Source of the DNA: a bacterium
GTDB lineage: Bacteria; Spirochaetota; UBA4802; UBA5550
Length of the DNA stretch: 13,451 nt
Reading direction: 5' to 3'
Assembly: GCA_024224995.1 (NCBI GenBank)
Contig: JAAENB010000706.1
Span: forward strand, 1-13,451
The translations under genes were made by a program, and so were the position numbers. Under the pieces are notes generated by a model. That model was given only the letters and a program-made list of their open reading frames with translations, ran no database searches and was not told the origin of the DNA. This document shows positions 1 to 8,900 of the stretch, one piece after another. The number at the start of each line of letters is the position of its first letter. The stretch's first letter is position 1.

Positions 1-167
1 AGCAGGGAAAAAATAGGTCAGAAACCTGATAGTATTGCGAGCTGCATCTGGCCTGGAAGTATGAGCTCTTTGGGTTGTGAGGACTGTTTGAGCGGAGCGA
101 GTTCCGCAGCAATCCAAAGAGCTCATGCTTCCAGGCCCGCGCACAAGCAAAAAGAGTTTCTTGAGAG
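1..167 (-). repeat. Left copy of a terminal inverted repeat, interrupted by a hairpin
   Basis: Bases 1-52 match the reverse complement of 13385-13436 without gaps, at 42 of 52 positions by hand count. Bases 145-167 match the reverse complement of 13358-13380 exactly over 23 bases. In the right copy the two blocks are separated by only 4 bases; here they are separated by 92 bases that are almost entirely a long hairpin. This copy therefore looks like the same dispersed element with a second palindromic element inserted, or the right copy has lost it. Homology stops near base 175, just before the ribosome binding site of the first receptor gene. Read on the minus strand in the frame of the right-end ORF, residues such as A-R-C-S, Q-Y-Y and V-S-D-L are preserved, but this copy lacks the start codon and has stops. 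It may be a decayed gene fragment. Confidence 0.75.
50..137. repeat. Long imperfect palindrome (REP/MITE-like hairpin)
   Basis: Bases 50-77 and 110-137 are inverted repeats of 28 bases with two mismatches, each a G·T-type pair, and share the core ATGAGCTCTTTGG. The 32-base loop holds a second short hairpin, GCGGA (92-96) with TCCGC (103-107). A stem this long with a smaller nested stem is typical of non-autonomous palindromic elements (REP, BIME or small MITE). Its absence from the otherwise matching right-end repeat supports mobility. No target-site duplication is obvious by eye. It lies about 60 bases upstream of the first receptor gene, so it could also act as a terminator for upstream transcription, although no T-run follows the stem. 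Confidence 0.75.
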
Positions 168-198
168 TTATTATGCTGATTAAGAAATAAGGTATTTT

Positions 199-2436
199 AT
201 GCGATTTATATCATCATGCTTATTCTTACTAATAGTTTGTTTACCTGTTGTAAACTCCTGTTCCGGAGAGGTACACAAACAGGCTCCCTCTGCCAAAAAC
301 GGAATACTTGATTTAAGGGGCTGGGATTTTAAAAAAGACGGGCTCGTGAAACTTTCCGGTGAATGGGAGTTTTATTGGGAACAGTTCCTGCTCAGTGATG
401 ATTTTTCAGGAGAGAATCCTCCGGTACCAACAGGCCTCATTGATGTTCCCGCAAGCTGGAACGGCTTCATAAAAGACGGAAAAAAGCTTTCCGGAAAAGG
501 GTATGCCACCTATCGCTTAAAAGTATTTATGGATGAGACAATGTCCACAAAAGAATCCTTTGATTTTAAGTTTTTAACTATATCCACGGCATTTACCGTT
601 TATGTAAACGGCAAAAAAATAAGTTCCGTTGGCAGGCCCGGTAAAACTTTTAAAACCTCTTCTCCCGCGTTTCTGACCCGGGTGGCTGATGCCGGCTGTT
701 TGGGAAATGAACAGGTCATTATTATCCATGTTTCCAATTTTCATCAATACCGAGGGGGGATCTGGGATGTTGTTCTGTTTGGAAGAGATGAGGATATTCT
801 GAAAAGCAGGGAAAGAAATCTCGCGGTGAAACTTTTGTTGTTCGGCAGTATTTTTATTATGGGGCTCTACCACCTGGGTCTTTTTATTAATAGAAGAAAA
901 AACAAATCAACCCTGTATTTTGGCATTGTATGCCTGGTGACCTCTTTTCGTATTCTCCTGGTTGGTGAATTATTTTTTATGGATATTATTCCCGGCACCG
1001 GTTTTGAATTATTAATGAAAATGAAATATCTTTCTTTTTATGTTGGGGTACCATTTGTTGTGCTGTTTGTCTATTCACTGTTCCGGCAGGACTATTCAAA
1101 ATGGTTTCTGTATAGTATTTTGTTTTTGGGAACTGGTTTTTCCACCCTTGTAATTTTTACTCCCGCACGGATATTCTCTTATACGCTTCTTCCGTTTCAG
1201 TCTATTACGTTTGTTTGCGGGGTTTATACAACCTTTGCCCTTATTCTCTCTATAATCCGAAAAAGAGAAGACGCGGGTATTTTATTAACAGGTTTTTCCG
1301 TCACCTTTCTTACTGTTATAAACGATATCCTGTTCTCGAACAATATAGCTGCTACGGGCAACTACGTCTCCTTTGGTATTTTTGTATTTATTTTTTCCCA
1401 GGCATATTTTCTATCCCGCCGTTTTTCAAAGGCTTTTTTATCCGTAGAAAGACTTTCTGGTGATCTTGAGACAAAGAACCGGGAGCTCTACAGGCTTGAC
1501 AAACTGAAAGACAAATTTCTGCTTGAGCTGGAAGAACTCAATAAAACTCTGGAGGATAAAGTTATACAGAGGACCGAAGAATTGCTCTTTGCGAAAGAGG
1601 AAGTGGAGGCGATCAATAAAAATCTTATGGAAAAAAACGAAGAACTGGAAACAGCTCAATCTATTGCCCTGCAAGACATGAAAATGGCCATAAGCGTTCA
1701 ATCAAAATTTTTACCCGGTTCCGCTCCTCTTTCGGACACATGGGATATAGCGTACCTGTTTAAACCCATGGCCGGAGTCTCAGGGGATTTTTATGATTTT
1801 TATGATTTTAACGGAACACTAAAAGGAGTTGGTTTATTCGATGTTTCCGGGCACGGAATATCCTCAGGGCTCGTGACGATGATAGCGAAATCCGTACTAT
1901 TCAGGAACTTTCATTTTGGTTTGCTGCTTCAATTAAATAAAGTTCTGGAGCTGGCGAATAAGGAACTTATTGATGAAATTGGTGAGGTTGAGAACTACCT
2001 CACCGGTCTTCTTTTAAGGTTTCATGAAGGAGAAGATGGAGAAGATAAAGGAAAAATCGATTACGTCAATGCCGGTCATCCCGGCATTGTTTATAAAAAC
2101 GCCGGGGCCAGTGAAACAAAAATGATAACAGGAGAAAATGGCGAGCCCATATCGGGGAAATTTTTAGGAATACCAATGCTGGCAGATCCCTATGAATCCG
2201 TATCTTTTCCTATAGACAGGGGAGATTACCTGTTATTATATACCGATGGTTTAAGTGAGTCCGGAAATTCAAATAACAGTCAATTTGGTCAGAAAAATAT
2301 CCTTCGCTCATTTCAAGAAGCCCCAAATGGATCGTCCCATGCTGTTCTAAAATATATCTACGATGAATTTACTGCCTTTACCGGGACCGACACCTTAAAA
2401 GATGACCTTACGATCATTGTAATCAGGAAAAAATAA
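199..2436 (+). CDS. Membrane receptor: lipoprotein signal, jelly-roll sensor, 7TMR-DISM, SpoIIE/RsbU-type PP2C phosphatase
   Basis: The 745-residue protein is predicted to sense an extracytoplasmic ligand and control a cytoplasmic Ser/Thr phosphatase. Residues 1-20 are a hydrophobic signal ending in a lipobox (V-N-S-C21). Residues about 36-195 form a jelly-roll, sugar-binding-like domain with 'LSGEWEFYW' and 'VSNFH'. About 210-405 is the seven-helix 7TMR-DISM module. About 412-500 is a charged coiled coil. About 505-745 is a SpoIIE/RsbU-type PP2C domain with the metal-binding aspartates in place: D530 (SGDFYDF), D548 (FDVSGHG), D683 (YTDG) and D735/D736 (DDLT). The start is supported by AAGG six bases upstream. 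Compared with its two downstream paralogues it lacks the kinase and receiver, joining 'LDKLKDKFL' directly to the coiled coil. The usual substrate of such phosphatases is a phosphorylated STAS anti-sigma antagonist, but none is encoded nearby. Confidence 0.9.
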   Translation: MRFISSCLFLLIVCLPVVNSCSGEVHKQAPSAKNGILDLRGWDFKKDGLVKLSGEWEFYWEQFLLSDDFSGENPPVPTGLIDVPASWNGFIKDGKKLSGKGYATYRLKVFMDETMSTKESFDFKFLTISTAFTVYVNGKKISSVGRPGKTFKTSSPAFLTRVADAGCLGNEQVIIIHVSNFHQYRGGIWDVVLFGRDEDILKSRERNLAVKLLLFGSIFIMGLYHLGLFINRRKNKSTLYFGIVCLVTSFRILLVGELFFMDIIPGTGFELLMKMKYLSFYVGVPFVVLFVYSLFRQDYSKWFLYSILFLGTGFSTLVIFTPARIFSYTLLPFQSITFVCGVYTTFALILSIIRKREDAGILLTGFSVTFLTVINDILFSNNIAATGNYVSFGIFVFIFSQAYFLSRRFSKAFLSVERLSGDLETKNRELYRLDKLKDKFLLELEELNKTLEDKVIQRTEELLFAKEEVEAINKNLMEKNEELETAQSIALQDMKMAISVQSKFLPGSAPLSDTWDIAYLFKPMAGVSGDFYDFYDFNGTLKGVGLFDVSGHGISSGLVTMIAKSVLFRNFHFGLLLQLNKVLELANKELIDEIGEVENYLTGLLLRFHEGEDGEDKGKIDYVNAGHPGIVYKNAGASETKMITGENGEPISGKFLGIPMLADPYESVSFPIDRGDYLLLYTDGLSESGNSNNSQFGQKNILRSFQEAPNGSSHAVLKYIYDEFTAFTGTDTLKDDLTIIVIRKK

Positions 2437-2482
2437 CTCATTCCCGGAGAAGCACTGTTTATCCCTTTAACCCAATATAGTA

Positions 2483-2511
2483 TTGACAAGCAATTTCGAA
2501 TAGGCTACAAT
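2483..2511 (+). promoter_or_regulatory. Near-consensus sigma-70 promoter for the two hybrid kinases
   Basis: TTGACA at 2483-2488 and TACAAT at 2506-2511 are separated by exactly 17 bases, close to the housekeeping consensus. The -10 ends 37 bases before the start of the second receptor gene, giving a leader of about 30 bases that carries AAGG six bases before the ATG. It lies in the only sizeable gap (112 bases) within the receptor cluster, so genes 2 and 3 probably form their own transcription unit. This is a sequence match only. Confidence 0.7.
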
Positions 2512-2548
2512 TATGAGTCATTCTGTTTATTAATAAATAAGGTGTTTT

Positions 2549-5500
2549 ATGCGATTTTCAGTATTGTTGCTAATAACTTGTTTTTTGCTTATATGCTCCT
2601 GTTCAAATGAAAAGTACAAACAGGTTCCTACTGCCAAAAACGGAGTACTTGATTTACGGGGCCGGGACTTTAAAAAAGAAGGGCTTGTGAAACTTTCAGG
2701 AGAATGGGAGTTTTACTGGGAACAGTTTCTGGAAAGTGATGACTTTTCCCGAGAGAATCCCCCGGAAAAAACAGCCCTCTTACCGGTGCCCGGGTGCTGG
2801 GACAGTTTCTCGAAAGACGGGAAAAAGTTTCCCGGAAGCGGTTATGCCACCTATCGCTTGAAAGTACTTATGGATGAAACAAAAGATTCATTTGATTTTA
2901 AATTTTTAACTATATACACGGCATATACCGTTTATGTAAATGGTAATAAAATAAGCTCTGTTGGCAAGCCCGGTAAAACCCCTGAATCTTCGTTTCCGGA
3001 ATTTAAATCTCGTGTGGTTGATGTTCGCTGTTCGGGAAATGAACAGGAAATTATTATCCATGTTTCCAATTTTCATCATAATGAAGGGGGGGCGTGGGAT
3101 GTTATCCTGTTTGGAAGAGATGAGGATATCCGGGAAAGCAGGAAAAAAACCCTTCTTTTTGAACAGATCTTATTCGGAAGTATTTTTGTTATGGGGCTCT
3201 ACTACCTGGGTTTATTTATAAATAGAAAAAAAGACAAATCGCTCTTATATTTCGCTATTCTGTGTCTCATAATCTCTCTTCGTGTTTTCGTCGTTGGCGA
3301 AATGTTTTTTATGGATATGTTTCCCGCCACGGGTTTTGAATTATTAATGAAGATGAGATATCTTACTTTTTATCTTGGGGCAACCGTTACCGGGTTGCTT
3401 GTCTATTCCCTGTTTCCCCGGGAGTATTCAAAATGGTTCCTGTATGGTATGTTGTTTTTTGGAATCATCTTTTCCACTATTGTACTTGTTACCCCGGCTA
3501 AGATCTTTAGTTCTACTCTTATACCGTTTGATGGCATCACGATTTTTCAAGGACTGTATACCATCTATGTTCTCATCCTCGCTTTAATCCGAAAAAGAGA
3601 AAGCGCCGGTATTTTACTCGTGGGATTTTTTGTCCTGTTTGCTGCTGCTGTAAATGATATCCTTTTCTCGAACAGTATAATATATACCGGAGACTACACT
3701 CCCATTTGCTTCTTTATATTTATTTTTTCCCAGGCATATCTTCTTGCCCGCCGTTTCTCAAAGGCATTTTTTTTAGTAGAAATCCTTTCAGGTGATCTTA
3801 AAGCAAAGAACCGTGAATTAAGCAACCTGGACAAACTGAAAGATGAATTCCTGGCCAATACCTCCCATGAACTGCGTACCCCGTTAAGCGGCATAATCGG
3901 TATCTCGGAATCATTAGCAGCGGGTTTGAAAAATTTTAATACGAACGCGGTAAAACAAAATCTTTCCATGATCTCAACAAGCGGTAGACGTCTTGCCGCC
4001 CTGGTGAATGATATCCTCGATTTTTCAAAATTAAAAAACTGTGACATTCTGTTATCGCGGGGGCCGGTTGATATGCGAATGATCGCGGATACGGTTCTAA
4101 CGCTCTCGGAACAGCTTAAGGGAACAAAAGACCTGGTTCTTAAGAATTCCATAGCGGAAGTTCCCCCCGTACTTGGCGATGAGAATCGTCTTCAGCAAGT
4201 ATTGTTAAACCTGGTGGGCAATGCCGTCAAATTTACTGAATCGGGATACGTGGAAATTACAGCAGAATCATTTGACCGGTGGGTACGAGTTGCCGTTTCC
4301 GATACCGGTATTGGAATACCTCCTGAACGAATCGATTCTATCTTTCAGTCCTTTGAGCAGGGAGGCGGCTCTCCTGAACGAAAATACGGTGGTACGGGCC
4401 TGGGGCTTCCAATCTCAAAACAGCTGGTGGAACTGCATGGCGGTGAAATTGGCGTGCGATCCACTCCGGGCAAAGGATCAACATTCAGCATAACACTGCC
4501 CGTAAGCGGTGAGGAACCTGTTGCTGTTGATTGTCTTCCGGTAGCGGCAATTATGAATTTCGAAAAGAAGCACGTCCATGAGGATGCTGTCCATTCGGCG
4601 CCCGTGCCCACCGTACTCCCGAATCTCTTGAAAAATATGATTAAAGAAGGCGCTAAGATCCATATCCTGGCAGTAGATGATGACGCGATTAATCTCCAGG
4701 TTATATTGAACCAGTTGTCCATGGAAAATATTAATATCACTACCGCGTCAACAGGGAAAGAGGCCCTGGAGGTTTTAGAAGGGGATGAGAAAATAAACCT
4801 TGTGCTGCTTGATATTATGATGCCCGGCATGTCGGGGTACGAGGTCTGTAAAAGAATCCGGGAAACTCGAGAACCCGTGGATTTTCCCGTAATTCTTTTA
4901 ACGGCAAAAAACCAGGCAAACGACCTTGCCGCCGGTTTTAGCGCGGGAGCAAATGATTATATTACAAAACCATTTACAAGAGAAGAACTGGTCTCGCGAG
5001 TATTGTTTCACCTGGGGTTTTCCATCTATTCAAAAAAACTTACCACAACCATGATTAAGCTGGAAGGGCTTAATAAAAAACTTGAGGATAAAGTTATACA
5101 GAGGACAGAGGAATTGATTGTTGCAAAAGAGGAAGTGGAAGTCATCAATGAAGATCTTTCGGAAAAAAACTATGAACTGGAAACAGCGTGCCGTATTGCT
5201 CAGCAAGATATGAAAATGGCCATAAGCGTGCAATCAAAATTTTTACCCGGTTCCGTTCCTCTTTCGAACACCTGGGATATAGCGTACCTGTTTAAGCCAA
5301 TGGTCGGCGTCTCGGGAGATTTTTATGATTTTTATGATTTTGACGGAACACTCAGCGGCGTTGGTTTATTCGATGTTTCAGGTCACGGAATATCCTCAGG
5401 GCTCGTTACGATGATAGCGAAATCCGTACTATTCAGGAGCTTTCGTTTTGGTTTGATGCTTCAACTAAATAAAGTTCTGGAGCTGGCGAATAAGGAACTG

Positions 5501-5956
5501 ATTGGAGAAATTGGTGAGGTCGATAATTACCTGACAGGTATTCTCTTGCGGTTTCATGAAGGAGATGAAGGGGGAATCGATTACGTCAATGCCGGTCATC
5601 CGGGCATTCTGTATAAAAACGCACAAACAAATGAAACAACAATAATAACGGGAGAAAATGGTGAATCCATATCGGGAATGTATTTAGGAATACCGATGAT
5701 GGAAGATTCCTATGAATCAATATCTTTTCCTGTTAACAGGGGAGATTACCTGCTGTTATATACCGATGCTTTAAGTGAATCCAAAAATTCGGAGAACAGG
5801 GAATTTGGTCCAAACAGTATTCTTGCGGCGTTTCAAGAAGCCCCGGATGGATCATCCGAGGCTGTTCTAAAATATATCTACGATGAATTTATCAAATTTA
5901 CCGGTACTGAGAGCTTAGAAGATGATTTAACGATTATTGTGATCAGGAAAATGTAA
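2549..5956 (+). CDS. Hybrid receptor: lipoprotein signal, jelly-roll, 7TMR-DISM, histidine kinase, receiver, PP2C phosphatase (copy 2)
   Basis: The 1135-residue protein joins a two-component kinase and receiver to a PP2C phosphatase. Domains in order: signal with lipobox (I-C-S-C18); jelly-roll about 33-195; 7TMR-DISM about 205-400; HisKA with H440 in 'SHELRTP'; HATPase with N-box N558, D585 in 'SDTGIGIP' and G2 'GGTGLGL' 614-620; receiver about 702-820 with acidic D710-D712, acceptor D755 ('LLDIMMPG') and K807; coiled coil about 825-905; PP2C about 905-1135 with D924, D942, D1073 and D1125/D1126. All key residues for autophosphorylation, receiver phosphorylation and phosphatase metal binding are present. 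One departure is 'YTDA' where the family usually has 'YTDG'. The inferred flow is sensor to kinase to receiver to phosphatase within one chain. Copy 3 starts 18 bases downstream, so the two are probably co-transcribed. Confidence 0.92.
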   Translation: MRFSVLLLITCFLLICSCSNEKYKQVPTAKNGVLDLRGRDFKKEGLVKLSGEWEFYWEQFLESDDFSRENPPEKTALLPVPGCWDSFSKDGKKFPGSGYATYRLKVLMDETKDSFDFKFLTIYTAYTVYVNGNKISSVGKPGKTPESSFPEFKSRVVDVRCSGNEQEIIIHVSNFHHNEGGAWDVILFGRDEDIRESRKKTLLFEQILFGSIFVMGLYYLGLFINRKKDKSLLYFAILCLIISLRVFVVGEMFFMDMFPATGFELLMKMRYLTFYLGATVTGLLVYSLFPREYSKWFLYGMLFFGIIFSTIVLVTPAKIFSSTLIPFDGITIFQGLYTIYVLILALIRKRESAGILLVGFFVLFAAAVNDILFSNSIIYTGDYTPICFFIFIFSQAYLLARRFSKAFFLVEILSGDLKAKNRELSNLDKLKDEFLANTSHELRTPLSGIIGISESLAAGLKNFNTNAVKQNLSMISTSGRRLAALVNDILDFSKLKNCDILLSRGPVDMRMIADTVLTLSEQLKGTKDLVLKNSIAEVPPVLGDENRLQQVLLNLVGNAVKFTESGYVEITAESFDRWVRVAVSDTGIGIPPERIDSIFQSFEQGGGSPERKYGGTGLGLPISKQLVELHGGEIGVRSTPGKGSTFSITLPVSGEEPVAVDCLPVAAIMNFEKKHVHEDAVHSAPVPTVLPNLLKNMIKEGAKIHILAVDDDAINLQVILNQLSMENINITTASTGKEALEVLEGDEKINLVLLDIMMPGMSGYEVCKRIRETREPVDFPVILLTAKNQANDLAAGFSAGANDYITKPFTREELVSRVLFHLGFSIYSKKLTTTMIKLEGLNKKLEDKVIQRTEELIVAKEEVEVINEDLSEKNYELETACRIAQQDMKMAISVQSKFLPGSVPLSNTWDIAYLFKPMVGVSGDFYDFYDFDGTLSGVGLFDVSGHGISSGLVTMIAKSVLFRSFRFGLMLQLNKVLELANKELIGEIGEVDNYLTGILLRFHEGDEGGIDYVNAGHPGILYKNAQTNETTIITGENGESISGMYLGIPMMEDSYESISFPVNRGDYLLLYTDALSESKNSENREFGPNSILAAFQEAPDGSSEAVLKYIYDEFIKFTGTESLEDDLTIIVIRKM

Positions 5957-5974
5957 GAGGGAGTACGGTATTTT

Positions 5975-8900
5975 ATGCGATTACCATTAATACTTTTATT
6001 TATTACTTGTTTATCTGTTATAAGCTCCTGTTCTAACGGAAAGAACAAACAGGTTCCCATTGCCAAAAACGGAGTACTTGATTTACGGGGCCGGGACTTT
6101 AAAAAAGAGGGGCTTGTGAAACTTTCAGGGGAATGGGAGTTTTACTGGGAACAGTTTCTGGAAAGTGATGACTTTTCCCGAGAGAATCCCCCGGAAAAAA
6201 CAGCCCTCTTACCGGTGCCCGGGTGCTGGGACAATTTCTCGAAAGATGGGAAAAAGTTTCCCGGAAGCGGTTATGCCACCTATCGCCTGAAAGTACTTAT
6301 GGATGAAACAGAAGATTCATTTGATTTTAAATTTTTAGCTATATCCACGGCATATACCGTTTATGTAAACGGTAATAAAATAAGCTCCGTTGGCAAGCCC
6401 GGCAAAACCCCTGAAACCTCGTTTCCGGAATTTAAATCCCGTTTGGTTGATATTTCCTGTTCGGGAAATGAACAGGAAATTATTATTCATGTTTCCAATT
6501 TTCATCATACTCAAGGCGGGATATGGGATGGTATCCTGTTTGGAATAGATGAGGATATCCGGCAGAGCATTGAAAGAAGTCTTTGTCTTGAACATATCTT
6601 ATTCGGAAGTATTTTTGTTATGGGGCTCTACTACCTGGGTCTGTTTATAGATAGAAAAAAAGACAAATCGTTCTTATATCTTGCTATTCTGTGTCTCGTA
6701 ATCTCTGTTCGTATTCTCGTCGTTGGTGAATTATTTTTTATGGATATTTTTCCCGCCACGGGTTTTGAATTATTAATGAAGATGAGATATCTTACTTTTT
6801 ATCTTGGGGGAACCGTTACCGGGTTGCTTGTCTATTCCCTGTTTCCCCGGGACTATTTAAAATGGTTTCTGTATGGTATGTTGTTTTTTGGAACCATCTT
6901 TTCCAGTATTGTACTTGTTACCCCGGCTAAGATATTCAGTGTTACGCTTATACCGTTTCAGGGCATCACGATTTTTTACGGACTGTATACCATCTATGTT
7001 CTCATCCTCGCTTTAATCCGAAAAAGAGAAGGCGCCGGTATTTTACTCGTGGGATTTTTTGCCCTGTTTGCTGCTGCTGTTATTAATATCTTTGTCTCGA
7101 ACAATATAATATATACCGGTAACTACGTCTCCCCTGGCTTTTTTGTATTTGTTTTTTCCCAGGCATATATTCTTTCCCGCCGTTTTTCAAATGCATTTTA
7201 CTCAGTAGAAATACTTTCAGGTGATCTTGAAACAAAGAACCGGGAATTAAGCAAACTGGACAAACTGAAAGACGAATTCCTGGCCAATACCTCTCATGAA
7301 CTGCGTACCCCGTTAAACGGCATAATCGGTATTTCGGAATCATTGACCGCTGGTTTTGAAAATTTTAATATGAACGCGGTAAAACAAAATCTTATTATGA
7401 TCTCTACAAGCGGCAGACGCCTTGCCGCCCTGGTGAATGATATCCTCGATTTTTCAAAACTAAAAAACAGTGACATTCAGTTATCGCGGGGGCCGGTTGA
7501 TATGCGAATGATCGCGGATACGGTTCTAACGCTCTCGGAACAGCTTAAGGGAACAAAAGAGCTGGTTCTTAAGAATTCCATAACGGAAGTTCCCCCGGTA
7601 CTGGGCGATGAAAATCGTCTCCAGCAGGTATTGTTAAACCTGGTAAGCAATGCCGTCAAATTTACCGAATCGGGATGCGTGGAAATTACGGCAGAATCGT
7701 TTGACCGTTGGGTACGAGTTGCCGTTTCCGATACGGGTATTGGAATACCTCCGGAACATATCGATTCTATCTTTCTGTCCTTTGAGCAGGGAGACGGCTC
7801 TACTGAAAGACAATACGGCGGTACGGGCCTGGGGCTTTCAATCTCAAAACAACTGGTGGAACTTCATGGCGGTGAAATTAGCGTGCGATCCACTCCCGGC
7901 AAAGGATCAACATTTACCATAACACTGCCCGTAAGCGGTGAGGAGCCTGCTGCTGCCCTGAGTCTTCCGGCAGCGGCAATGATGAATTCCGAAAATCAAG
8001 AGGCCCATGAGGCTGCTGTCTATTACGCGGTGCCCGTGCCCACCGTACTCCCGGATCTCTTGAAAAATATGATTAAAGAAGGCACTGAGATCCATATCCT
8101 GGCAGTAGATGATGACGCGATTAATCTCCAGGTTATATTGAACCAGTTGTCCATGGAAAATTTTAGTATCGCTACGGCTTCAACAGGGAAGGATGCGCTG
8201 GCGGTTTTAGGAACGGATGAGAAAATAAACCTTGTGCTGCTTGATATCATGATGCCCGGCATGTCGGGGTACGAGGTCTGTAAAAGAATACGGGAAACTC
8301 AAGAACCCGTGAATTTTCCCGTAATTCTTTTAACGGCAAAGAACCATGCAAACGACCTTGCCACAGGTTTTAGCGCGGGAGCGAATGATTATATTACAAA
8401 ACCATTTACAAGAGAAGAGTTGGCCTCTCGAGTACTCTTTCACCTGGGGCTTTCCATCTACTCAAAAAAACTTACCACAACCATGATTGAGCTGGAAGGG
8501 CTTAATGAAGACCTTGAGGATAAAGTTATAGAGAGGACAGAGGAATTGCTTATTGCAAAAGAGGAAGTGGAAGTTATCAATGAAGACCTTACGGAAAAAA
8601 ACGATGAACTGGAAACAGCGAACCGTATTGGTCAGCAAGCTATGAAAATGGCTGTAAGCGTGCAATCAAAATTTTTACCCGGTTCAGCTCCTGAATCGAA
8701 CACCTGGGATATCGCGTTCCTGTTTAAACCCATGTCCGGCGTCTCGGGAGATTTTTATGATTTTTATGATTTTGACGGAATACTCAGCGGCGTTGGTTTA
8801 TTCGATGTTTCAGGTCACGGAATATCCTCAGGGCTCGTTACGATGATAGCGAAATCCGTACTATTCAGGAGATTTCATTTTGGTTTACTGCTCAAATTAA

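Noticed and set aside
1783..1809. Short tandem repeat TTTTATGATT in the phosphatase genes as a phase-variation tract
   Set aside because: It encodes the conserved metal-site motif GDFYDFYDF in all three paralogues, and the 10-base units are explained by the amino-acid repeat.
3694..4830. Long minus-strand ORFs (152 and 161 codons) opposite the kinase region of receptor copy 2
   Set aside because: They run antisense to strongly conserved kinase and receiver motifs, have no recognisable domains, and equivalents recur opposite copy 3 only because the coding strand is conserved.
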